Both the position numbers and the translations under genes were made by a program. From an uncultured Pseudomonadota bacterium (GTDB lineage: Bacteria > Pseudomonadota > Alphaproteobacteria > Rs-D84), in contig OOHM01000001.1 of assembly GCA_900320405.1 (NCBI GenBank), positions 267,191-331,190 on the forward strand: DNA of 64,000 bases, given 5' to 3'. Below the pieces are notes generated by a model. The model had not been told where the DNA came from and did not search any database. It saw nothing but the letters and a program-made list of their open reading frames with translations. This document shows, piece by piece, positions 10,402-17,814 of this stretch; within the stretch, counting starts at the first letter, position 1; the number at the start of each line of letters is the position of its first letter.

Positions 10402-10983
10402 ATGTTTGGCATGAAAAAAGAATCTGCAATTAAATTGGATCGGCCAATTGTGATGGTTGGACTTATGGGTGCCGGCAAGACCAGTGTTGGTCGCGCATTG
10501 GCGCATCACCTGGCGGTGCCGTTTGTCGATTCGGACAAAGAAATCGAACGCGCCGCCGGTTGCAGTGTTGTTGATATATTCTCGCTTTATGGGGAACGGG
10601 AATTCAGACGTGTCGAACAACAGGTTGTGTCGCGTCTGTTGGATACGCCGCCTATGCCAAAGGTTATATCCACCGGCGAAGGCGCGTTCATAACGCCCGC
10701 GGTTCGGGACAAAGTCTTGGCCCAGGCGATAAGCATATGGTTAAAGGCGGATTTGGATTTGTTGGTAAAACGAACCCGTTTTCGTGATACACGCCCGCAA
10801 TTATTGCACACGGACAGTAAAAAAATCCTTGCCCAATTGATTGCAGAGCGGTATAACACATATGCATTGGCGGATATAACCGTTGAAACGTTTGACGAAA
10901 ATCTGCGTAAGACGTTGGCCAAGGTTGTTGAGGCATTGGAACAACATTTGAAACAAAAGGAACAAAAAAATGGCGATAAGTAA
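10402..10983 (+). CDS. aroK: Shikimate kinase
   Basis: Phosphorylates shikimate at the 3-OH with ATP, the fifth step of chorismate synthesis. The 193-residue protein has Walker A (GLMGAGKTSVGR, about residues 20-31), the shikimate-binding DSD motif (FVDSDKEIE) followed by the 'FRRVEQQV' segment, and the TGEGAF strand. The second ATG, three codons in, is an equally possible start. The 3' end overlaps mscL by 14 nt in another frame, implying co-translation. Confidence 0.92.
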   Translation: MFGMKKESAIKLDRPIVMVGLMGAGKTSVGRALAHHLAVPFVDSDKEIERAAGCSVVDIFSLYGEREFRRVEQQVVSRLLDTPPMPKVISTGEGAFITPAVRDKVLAQAISIWLKADLDLLVKRTRFRDTRPQLLHTDSKKILAQLIAERYNTYALADITVETFDENLRKTLAKVVEALEQHLKQKEQKNGDK

Positions 10984-11497
10984 TTTTTTCAAAGAATTTC
11001 GCAATTTTGCGGAACGCGGTAACGCAATCGATATGGCGATTGGTATCATCGTAGGTTCGGTGATGACCAGTGTCGTCAATTCATTAGTCAAAGATGTTAT
11101 TATGCCACCGATTGGATTGTTGATTGGTGGGGTCGATTTTTCCCAATGGTTCATTGTGTTATCGGGTGGCAACGGTGCACACTTTAATACAATTGCCGAA
11201 GCCCAATCGGCGGGTGCTACAACGATGAATTTGGGGTTGTTTATAAATACTTTGATAAGTTTCATTATCACGATGTTTGCGGCGTTTTTGATTGTTCGTA
11301 TGGTGAACAAGATGAAAAGCAAAAAGGCGGTTACGACCACAACATGTCCATACTGCAAACAGACGGTTGATATCACGGCAACAAAGTGTCCACATTGTTG
11401 TTCGGCATTGACACCGGGCGAAGTTAAACCCGCCGAAGAAAGCGATTTGAACAAAAGTCTGAAAAAATTGAAAAAGATTGTAAAAATCAAAAAATAA
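10970..11497 (+). CDS. mscL: Large-conductance mechanosensitive channel MscL with C-terminal zinc ribbon
   Basis: Homopentameric inner-membrane channel that opens under membrane tension to release solutes. Residues 1-45 carry the MscL signature (FFKEFRNFAERGNAIDMAIG and VVNSLVKDVIMPPIGLL), the second membrane helix is at about 90-112. A cytoplasmic extension follows with a four-cysteine zinc ribbon (C126, C129, C140, C143) and a Lys-rich tail. The protein is 175 residues, longer than the usual 130-145 because of the ribbon. It overlaps aroK and probably shares its promoter. Confidence 0.95.
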   Translation: MAISNFFKEFRNFAERGNAIDMAIGIIVGSVMTSVVNSLVKDVIMPPIGLLIGGVDFSQWFIVLSGGNGAHFNTIAEAQSAGATTMNLGLFINTLISFIITMFAAFLIVRMVNKMKSKKAVTTTTCPYCKQTVDITATKCPHCCSALTPGEVKPAEESDLNKSLKKLKKIVKIKK

Positions 11498-11512
11498 AAA
11501 TCGTTTCAATAT

Positions 11513-11720
11513 GAAACCGCCGCAATCCGCGGCGGTTTCCAAATTCGTGGGGTGGACCCGTCACACGAAACTTTGGTGAAGTGTGATGACCGGATTGCTT
11601 CGCCAATGTTGAAACATCCACCTTTGCAAAACGCTACGGTGGACCGGCATACTCCGTCTGCCTTGTTTCAACATTTCGAACCGGCTAACCTCGCCAGTTC
11701 GAACCCATAAGCACACATAG
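11513..11720 (+). other. Strongly folded intergenic region, candidate RNA
   Basis: Starts with GAAACCGCCGC/GCGGCGGTTTC (11513-11539), which may end mscL although no T-run follows. Downstream AATGTTGAAACA (11605-11616) and TGTTTCAACATT (11664-11675) are perfect complements and enclose two more hairpins, CCACC/GGTGG (11618-11642) and GGCA/TGCC (11646-11662), giving a three-way junction. A GTCACAC/GTGTGATGAC hairpin lies before it. No open frame of note, and no tRNA, tmRNA, SRP or RNase P core motif was found. Confidence 0.4.
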
Positions 11721-11763
11721 TGAATTAAAAAAAACATCCAGCTTGGGATGTTTTTTTAATTCA
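11721..11763. terminator. Bidirectional terminator at the 3' end of tRNA-His
   Basis: A nearly perfect palindrome: TGAATTAAAAAAAACATCC, a short loop, then GGGATG and a T-run ending AATTCA. It can end the tRNA-His transcript on the minus strand and any plus-strand RNA from the folded region before it. Confidence 0.8.
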
Positions 11764-11841
11764 TGGGGCGGATGACCGGATTCGAACCGGCGACATTCGG
11801 TACCACAAACCGACGCTCTAACCAGCTGAGCTACATCCGCC
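11764..11841 (-). tRNA. tRNA-His (GTG)
   Basis: Complete 78-nt cloverleaf on the minus strand with anticodon GTG in loop TTGTGGT, T-arm GGTTCGAATCC and encoded CCA. The acceptor is an eight-pair stem with G-1 opposite C73, the identity element of tRNA-His, encoded in the gene. Confidence 0.97.
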
Positions 11842-11950
11842 ATGTGCGACACGCAGTTTAACATGAAAATATCTGATTTTCAAGATTTTTCTTTAAATTC
11901 CGTAAAAAACATTTATAATTCAAGCGAACTGTTTGCAAAAGGACGAAACT

Positions 11951-12457
11951 ATGCAGGAAATTATAAAAATGTATGCCGCGTTGGAATCCAATTCTGTCAC
12001 AGTATCATATCCCGATGGCCAGATAGCGGCAAATGATAAAAATATTCTTTCCTATACGTACGATAACAATTTTATAACTGTTTACACATTTGGACCATAC
12101 AGACTTGCACATCACGATGTGTCGCGCAAAAACGAGTATTTCAATGGGTACAGTGAAGAATTGGTTTTTACAAAGACCGGAACTTCATTCTATTTGCCGG
12201 TTCAGATTGGCAAATTTACAAGGGATTTTCAAAAGGATTATATTGATTTATATCAGGCAATCAAAGCCAAATCCAATGGAAAAATATTTACAAATCCGTA
12301 TGTAGAACACACCAATGATGCAGTGTATTTTCTGCAAAAATACATAGTTGAAGCCACCGAAGAATTACTGGGCGTGCAAAATAAAGACAAGATGTTAAAA
12401 CAATTAGAAGATATACGGGCGTTGATATTAAAAAGTCAAAATGCGATCGCAAAATAA
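11951..12457 (+). CDS. Protein of unknown function
   Basis: A 168-residue soluble protein. I chose the ATG at 11951 because AAAGGA lies seven bases upstream; a TTG at 11933 in the same frame lies before that site. A TATAAT box (about 11914-11919) is close upstream. The first half is beta-rich with many aromatics (DNNFITVYTFGPYRLAHHD), the C-terminal half looks helical. No membrane segment, signal peptide or known motif. Confidence 0.6.
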   Translation: MQEIIKMYAALESNSVTVSYPDGQIAANDKNILSYTYDNNFITVYTFGPYRLAHHDVSRKNEYFNGYSEELVFTKTGTSFYLPVQIGKFTRDFQKDYIDLYQAIKAKSNGKIFTNPYVEHTNDAVYFLQKYIVEATEELLGVQNKDKMLKQLEDIRALILKSQNAIAK

Positions 12458-12460
12458 AAA

Positions 12461-12490
12461 TCGCCCCAATTGGGGTGGTTTCTTTTTCCT
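12461..12490 (+). terminator. Rho-independent terminator
   Basis: CCCCAATTGGGG hairpin followed by a T-rich stretch (GGTTTCTTTTT), between the unknown gene and recG. Confidence 0.65.
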
Positions 12491-12528
12491 TGCCTTGGTC
12501 ACCGCATTTTTAGTATTTTTTATATGTA

Positions 12529-14580
12529 ATGAAGAAAGAACTGTTCGATTTTCTGAATACAGACCTGCAATTTATTCGCGGGGTTGGGCCGGTTTTGGCG
12601 GCGCGGTTTAATGATTTGTTGGGCGGGCGACGGATTCTGGATTTTATGTTGCATATTCCCGTCTATGTCAAAGACCGCGGTATGGTTGATTCTATCGCGA
12701 ATGCGACACCCGGTGAAGTTGTCACGGTTATGGTTCAAATTAAATCCCAGAAAGCAGGGCGCACATTTGGCCACCGGCGCAGCCCTACGCGCATAACATG
12801 TGTTGACCGGGCGGGACAAACATTGGTGGTGCAATTCTTTAATGTTAATTACCTTGATTACTGGTTGAAAAAAATGCCGATTGGCGAATGGCGAATTATA
12901 AGTGGTAAATTGGAACCGGGGCGCACACCGACGATAAATCATCCGGACTTTATTGAAGAACCCGCGTGTGCCGACAAAATTCCGCGTGTTCAGGCGATTT
13001 ACCGTTCCGGCGAAGGCATAACACAAAAAACATTTATGAACATCCGGGACCAGGTTTTTGCCGCGTTGCCGGATAAATTGGCGGGTTCTGATGCGCAAAT
13101 TGTTGAATTTTTTGATGCGCTGCGTCGTGCACACTTTGCGGAAACAAACGACGATTTATTGCCAATGGCGGATGATATTGTTAAATTGGCGTACTTTGAA
13201 TTGTTGGCGCACCAAACCGCAATCGCGGTCAGTCGCCGCACGCGCCACGATGCGCGCCACCGCCGCGTTGTGCGCGCCAAGAAATATAATTTATTGGAAA
13301 AATTTTATGCATCGTTGCCGTTCGATTTGACGGGCGCACAAAAGTCCGCCATTGGGGATATTGCAAATGATATGTCGCGTGAATTCCCGATGATGCGCCT
13401 GGTCCAGGGTGATGTTGGTTGCGGTAAAACAATGGTCGCGGCGGCGGCAATGGTGTTAATGGCGGAATCGGGTGGGCAAACGGCATTGTTGGCACCAACC
13501 GACACATTGGCGGGGCAACATTATGCGAAATTAAAGCCAATATGTGATAAATTGGGTTTGGTGTGTGATATTTTGACCGGCCGTGATAAAGGTGTGTCGC
13601 GTCGTGAAAAATTGACATCACTGCGTTCGGGGCGCACGCGTTTGGTTGTCGGGACGCACGCATTGTTTTCTACGGATGTTGTTTATAAAGATTTGGGTTT
13701 GGTCATTGTGGACGAGCAACACCGTTTCGGCGTTTCTCAACGCGAGGCACTGCGTGATAAAGGCACCAATCCAGATGTGTTGGCATTGTCCGCCACACCG
13801 ATTCCGCGTACACTTTCTATGACAATTTATGGCGATATGGATATTTCAATTATAAATGAGAAGCCTGCGGGCCGTATCCCGATTAAGACCAGTAAATTAC
13901 CACTGGCGCGGGTTGATGCGTTGATTGAACGATTGCGCCCGCAAATTGTATCGGGGGCCAAGGTTTTTTGGGTGTGCCCATTGGTTGCGGAATCTGATGG
14001 AACGGACGCAACCGCCGCCGAAGAACGTTATAAAGAACTGACCAAAAACTTTACGTGTGTGGGATTGGTTCACGGGCAAATGTCGCGTGAAGAACGTGAT
14101 AAAATTATGGCGGAATTTGCGCGCCCCGGGGGCGACATAAAAATATTGGTTGCAACCACGGTTATCGAGGTTGGAATCGATGTTCCCGATGCAACGATAA
14201 TGGTAATTGAAAACGCAGACAGATTTGGTTTGGCGGCGTTGCATCAATTGCGTGGACGTGTGGGGCGCGGTTCGGCGCAATCATTTTGTATATTGCTTTA
14301 TGGCAATGCAGTATCGCCGGACGGTCTTAAACGTTTGGATGTATTGGTTGAAACAGATGATGGATTCGTCATCGCGGAACAGGATTTAATGATGCGTGGT
14401 GTTGGCGAATTGTTGGGAACACGGCAATCGGGTTGGATAAATTATCACTTTGTTGATTATCGTGCACATCGGGATTTATTCAAATTGGCAATGCGTGCGG
14501 CAACCGATATGGTTGTCGTGGAACCGTGGGTGCGTGATTTAATGTTTGTGTTTGATCGAACGGCAACATTGGGGGCATAA
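12529..14580 (+). CDS. recG: ATP-dependent DNA helicase RecG
   Basis: Branch-migration helicase that reverses stalled replication forks and processes Holliday-type junctions. The 683-residue protein is full length: N-terminal wedge (OB) domain with HxPVYVKDRG at about 40-50, helicase motif I (GDVGCGKT), motif II DEQHRFG (rather than DEAD), motif III LSATPIPRT, and the C-terminal motif VI (LHQLRGRVGRG). No clear ribosome-binding site but the start matches family starts. Its stop abuts the ATG of the M48 protease gene, so the two are likely one operon. Confidence 0.97.
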   Translation: MKKELFDFLNTDLQFIRGVGPVLAARFNDLLGGRRILDFMLHIPVYVKDRGMVDSIANATPGEVVTVMVQIKSQKAGRTFGHRRSPTRITCVDRAGQTLVVQFFNVNYLDYWLKKMPIGEWRIISGKLEPGRTPTINHPDFIEEPACADKIPRVQAIYRSGEGITQKTFMNIRDQVFAALPDKLAGSDAQIVEFFDALRRAHFAETNDDLLPMADDIVKLAYFELLAHQTAIAVSRRTRHDARHRRVVRAKKYNLLEKFYASLPFDLTGAQKSAIGDIANDMSREFPMMRLVQGDVGCGKTMVAAAAMVLMAESGGQTALLAPTDTLAGQHYAKLKPICDKLGLVCDILTGRDKGVSRREKLTSLRSGRTRLVVGTHALFSTDVVYKDLGLVIVDEQHRFGVSQREALRDKGTNPDVLALSATPIPRTLSMTIYGDMDISIINEKPAGRIPIKTSKLPLARVDALIERLRPQIVSGAKVFWVCPLVAESDGTDATAAEERYKELTKNFTCVGLVHGQMSREERDKIMAEFARPGGDIKILVATTVIEVGIDVPDATIMVIENADRFGLAALHQLRGRVGRGSAQSFCILLYGNAVSPDGLKRLDVLVETDDGFVIAEQDLMMRGVGELLGTRQSGWINYHFVDYRAHRDLFKLAMRAATDMVVVEPWVRDLMFVFDRTATLGA

Positions 14581-15882
14581 ATGCGGCGAGTAATTGTTGT
14601 ATTTTTATGTATGATTTTTTGTGCCACGGCAAATGCCGCGTCAATAATCCAAGACACCGAAATAGAATCTGTTATCACGGAAATTATCAAACCGGTCACA
14701 GATGTCGCGGGTGTCCCAAACGCAAAAATTCGTATTGTAAACGATGATAATTTTAATGCGTTTGTTATGGGTGGCACCGATATTTATATCTATACGGGGC
14801 TGCTAACGCGGATTCGTACGCCGAATGCATTGCGTGCGGTTATTGCGCACGAGCTTGGTCATACAATTGGCGGGCATATGGCGCAAATGTCTGCGCGTAT
14901 GGAAAGTGAAATGCGTCGTACCATGATGATTCAGGCATTGGGCATTGGTTTAATGTTGGCGGGCGGAAATCCGTCTTTGGGCGCGGGCGTTATGGCGGGC
15001 GCATCGGGTATTGCCCGGCAATCGATGTTGGCGTTTTCGCGTGACGAAGAACGTGTTGCGGACGATATGGGATTCGATTTAATGGTACGCGCGGGATATA
15101 ATCCAAACGGGTTTGTCGATGTGTTTGAACAAATGAATGATATGACATCGCACATTGAATCGCGGATAAACCCGAATGCGATAAATCACCCACTGACATC
15201 GGAACGATTAAAAAATGTGCGTGATAAATTGGCAAATTCGGATATTAAATCCAAAAAATTCAAATCTGATTCTGCCACAACAAATAAAAAATATGATATG
15301 GTGCGTGCCAAATTAGTCGGTTATTTAGATGACGCGACACGCATACATACATTGTACCCAAATGCCGATAAATCAGATGCGGCAATTTATGCCCGTGCGA
15401 TTGCGAATATGCGATGGGGAAATTTATCTGGGGCGGCGGTGGGCACGCGAACATTGGTGGCGCGCAATTCAAAAAATCCATATTTTTATGAATTGCTGGG
15501 TGATCTGGAATACCGTTATGGGCATTATGATGCCGCGGTTGATGCATATGAACATGCGTTGAAACTGCGACCCAATTCGCCACAAATTGAAACCGCATTG
15601 GCATTGGTTTTGGTTGAACGTGGCGGCGTGGGCGATGCGGATCGTGCGGCGGAACTGTGTCGGCGGATTATTTTGATTGACGCATCACCAATGGCGTATT
15701 GGGTGTTGGCGCGCACATTTGATGCAGATGATGGTCGCGCCGATTGGGCAATGGCGGAATTTTACCGTATGCAAAACAAACCGGACAAATCGCGCGAATA
15801 TGCGCGCCGCGCGGTGGGTCGCCTTAAACCCGGCACGCCCGAATATATAAAATCAAATGATATATTAAATTCGGCAAAATAG
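14581..15882 (+). CDS. Periplasmic M48-family metalloprotease with TPR tail (BepA-like)
   Basis: A 433-residue exported protease. Signal peptide at residues 1-19 (cleaved after TANA), zinc site HELGH at 90-94, and the third ligand likely in 'SRDEERVADDMG'. The second half (about 270-430) contains tetratricopeptide-like helices (YYELLGDLEYRYGHYDAAV-type repeat). BepA/YfgC proteins with this architecture assist outer-membrane protein assembly and degrade misfolded LptD/BamA substrates. It begins exactly at the end of recG. Confidence 0.87.
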   Translation: MRRVIVVFLCMIFCATANAASIIQDTEIESVITEIIKPVTDVAGVPNAKIRIVNDDNFNAFVMGGTDIYIYTGLLTRIRTPNALRAVIAHELGHTIGGHMAQMSARMESEMRRTMMIQALGIGLMLAGGNPSLGAGVMAGASGIARQSMLAFSRDEERVADDMGFDLMVRAGYNPNGFVDVFEQMNDMTSHIESRINPNAINHPLTSERLKNVRDKLANSDIKSKKFKSDSATTNKKYDMVRAKLVGYLDDATRIHTLYPNADKSDAAIYARAIANMRWGNLSGAAVGTRTLVARNSKNPYFYELLGDLEYRYGHYDAAVDAYEHALKLRPNSPQIETALALVLVERGGVGDADRAAELCRRIILIDASPMAYWVLARTFDADDGRADWAMAEFYRMQNKPDKSREYARRAVGRLKPGTPEYIKSNDILNSAK

Positions 15883-15891
15883 GGGGGCGTT

Positions 15892-16605
15892 TTATGCCAA
15901 AACCTGTTTTTGCAATTCAATCAGTTTTTGTGCGCCCGTTGCCGCCATATCCATCAATTGCCCCAGTTGAGATTTTTCAAACGGATGCTGTTCGCCGGTT
16001 GATTGAACTTCGATAAATCGACCAGATTCGGCAACGACGAAATTTGCGTCCAATTCGGCGATGCTGTCTTCGTCATAATCTAAATCTAATACCAATTCAC
16101 CGTTCCACAGGCCGGCAGAAACCGCGGCAATGTGTTCGCGGATAGGGTTTTCGTGTATGCGTCCCGATTCCAATAACCAACGTACGGCCAAGACAAGTGC
16201 AACAAATCCACCGGTAATGGATGCGCAACGTGTTCCACCGTCCGCCTGAATCACATCACAGTCGATTGTAATTGTGTGTCGGCCCAAAATTTCCATATCA
16301 ACGACACTGCGCAGGGCGCGTCCAATCATACGGGAAATTTCGGCACTGCGATGGTCGCGCATAATCGCATCGCGTGTTTTGCGAGTACCATTCGCGCGTG
16401 GCAACATAGAATATTCCGCCGTCACCCAACCGCCGGTTTTATTCTGCATACGTTTCCATGTCGGCTGATTCAAATCAACGCTGGCGGTGCACAGAACACT
16501 TGTTCCACCAATTTTGATAAGGCACGAACCTTCGGCCCATTTATTGACGCCGGTTTCCATTGAAACGGGTCGCATTTGATTTGGTTTTCGCAAAGACGGT
16601 CGCAT
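15892..16605 (-). CDS. rph: Ribonuclease PH
   Basis: Phosphorolytic 3'-to-5' exoribonuclease that trims tRNA 3' ends. The 237-residue protein has the family segments SCLIKIGGTSVLCTASV near the N-terminus, 'PRANGTRKTRDA' with the phosphate- and RNA-binding arginines, and the 'CDVIQADGGTRCASITGG' active-site strand with the expected acidic residues. Full length. It is convergent with the M48 gene and divergent from the secreted protein gene at 16839. Confidence 0.95.
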   Translation of the reverse strand: MRPSLRKPNQMRPVSMETGVNKWAEGSCLIKIGGTSVLCTASVDLNQPTWKRMQNKTGGWVTAEYSMLPRANGTRKTRDAIMRDHRSAEISRMIGRALRSVVDMEILGRHTITIDCDVIQADGGTRCASITGGFVALVLAVRWLLESGRIHENPIREHIAAVSAGLWNGELVLDLDYDEDSIAELDANFVVAESGRFIEVQSTGEQHPFEKSQLGQLMDMAATGAQKLIELQKQVLA

Positions 16606-16682
16606 ATAAACACACCTTTTTTATTTATGTTGGAAGTCCAGTATATATAAATATGCACCAATTGCAATTTTTTTATTTTATT

Positions 16683-16793
16683 GGGTGGTCGAAAAAAACG
16701 TACCTTTTTGTCCAGTACTTTTTTTAGAAAATGTGATTCAGTAAAATCAATGACTTACAAAATCACCAGGGTGGTCAAAATAAAGGTACCTTT
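16683..16793 (+). promoter_or_regulatory. Paired 25-bp direct repeats upstream of a secreted-protein gene (copy 1)
   Basis: Two repeats of the form GGGTGGTC-N9-GTACCTTT, at 16683-16707 and 16769-16793, 22 of 25 bases identical and 86 bp apart. The second lies just upstream of a TATAAT-like region (CATAATATAT), about 45 bp before the start codon at 16839. The same pair at the same 86-bp spacing, with strongly conserved sequence between, lies before the paralogous gene at 60356. They look like operators for a shared regulator or structured control DNA. Confidence 0.65.
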
Positions 16794-16838
16794 AATGCCA
16801 TAATATATTCATATAAAACAAGCACAAAAGGAAGGGAT

Positions 16839-17402
16839 ATGAGGATTCCAATTTTAACATTCGGTGCAATTGCATCAATTATCGCAATCAATTCAGTTTT
16901 CGCGGACACAATCGTTACATCGCGGCAATACGTTGATACCACGCGCCAGGCAACAATTCCGGCCGCGGGCACAAATGCATCTACACCGGGTACAACCGTT
17001 GTCACATACACAGGTACGGCGGGACAAATCGGTGAACGCGGAATTTTTAACCCGGCAACAGATTTTAATTTTCAAAACAATACGATTGCACCTGGGCACG
17101 AGGGGGATTTGTTAGATGCAGGTTCAATATTTCCAAATCTTGTTCAAATGGATGATATGGTACAACAAATTCAATTAAATATGCCCGATTTTGATGACCT
17201 GCCGACAAAAACCGTCACACACAGAACTTGTACCCGTTGGATTGATGGTCAGTCACATACCGATGCAAATTGTTTGTTGTGGAATTTGGTTGACGAAACC
17301 GTGTATGGCGCCCAGTGCAATGTGGATGCCGATTGTGCCGGATATATCGGAAATTGTAGTTGTGTAAATCATATGTGCGATTGCGTTATAATTTCTCAAT
17401 AA
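16839..17402 (+). CDS. Exported protein with YVD motif, paralogue of the gene at 60356
   Basis: A 187-residue protein with a signal peptide (cleaved after SVFA at about residue 22). Right after it comes VTSRQYVDTT, the motif shared with several exported proteins in this window. The middle contains RGIFNPATDFNFQNN and HTDANCLLWNLVDETVYGA, both nearly identical in the 60-kb paralogue. The C-terminus is cysteine-rich (eight cysteines in the last 50 residues), likely disulfide-bonded. A GGAAGG site precedes the ATG. No family recognised. Confidence 0.7.
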   Translation: MRIPILTFGAIASIIAINSVFADTIVTSRQYVDTTRQATIPAAGTNASTPGTTVVTYTGTAGQIGERGIFNPATDFNFQNNTIAPGHEGDLLDAGSIFPNLVQMDDMVQQIQLNMPDFDDLPTKTVTHRTCTRWIDGQSHTDANCLLWNLVDETVYGAQCNVDADCAGYIGNCSCVNHMCDCVIISQ

Positions 17403-17460
17403 CCACCAACACCCGTCGCGGCACGCCGCGCCGCGGTCGTGACGGACTAACCACTATCAC

Positions 17461-17489
17461 TTGCTTTTTATTTGCGGGGGTGGTACAAT
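17461..17489 (+). promoter_or_regulatory. Promoter of ihfB-accDA
   Basis: TTGCTT (17461-17466), 17-bp spacer, TACAAT (17484-17489). A GC-rich inverted repeat (CCGTC...GACGG, about 17413-17446) just upstream probably ends the preceding transcript. Confidence 0.6.
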
Positions 17490-17532
17490 TCACCCCGACA
17501 TAAACAAATTTTCAACCTAAGGGGTTATTGTT

Positions 17533-17811
17533 ATGAAACGTTCTGATATTATTCGCACTGTCAAGGTTCACTTCAGACGTATGCGTATGTGTGATGCGGC
17601 CGCGGTTGTTGATGTGGTTGTAGAATCTATGATTGATGCCGTGGCCAATGGCGACCGTATCGAAATTCGTGGTTTTGGAACATTTCAACCGCGTCCGCGC
17701 GCGACCAAGGTTGGTTATAATCCCGTGACCGGCAAACCGATGAATTTACCGGCAAACACGACCATTTTATTCAAACCCAGTCGTGAATTAACCAAAAAAA
17801 TGAATGGATAA
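17533..17811 (+). CDS. ihfB: Integration host factor beta-like subunit
   Basis: Small DNA-bending protein of the HU/IHF family, 92 residues. The start (MKRSDIIRTVK) and the turn 'GDRIEIRGFGTFQPRPR' resemble IHF-beta more than HU, and the beta-arm carries GYNPVTGKPMNLPA with the intercalating proline. It would pair with an IHF-alpha outside the window. Its stop is three bases before accDA, so both are in one operon. Confidence 0.85.
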   Translation: MKRSDIIRTVKVHFRRMRMCDAAAVVDVVVESMIDAVANGDRIEIRGFGTFQPRPRATKVGYNPVTGKPMNLPANTTILFKPSRELTKKMNG

Positions 17812-17814
17812 ATT

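Noticed and set aside
11513-11720. tmRNA, SRP RNA or RNase P RNA in the folded region
   Set aside because: No tag-peptide frame, no GGAAGCAGC-type SRP loop and no RNase P core motif were found on either strand.
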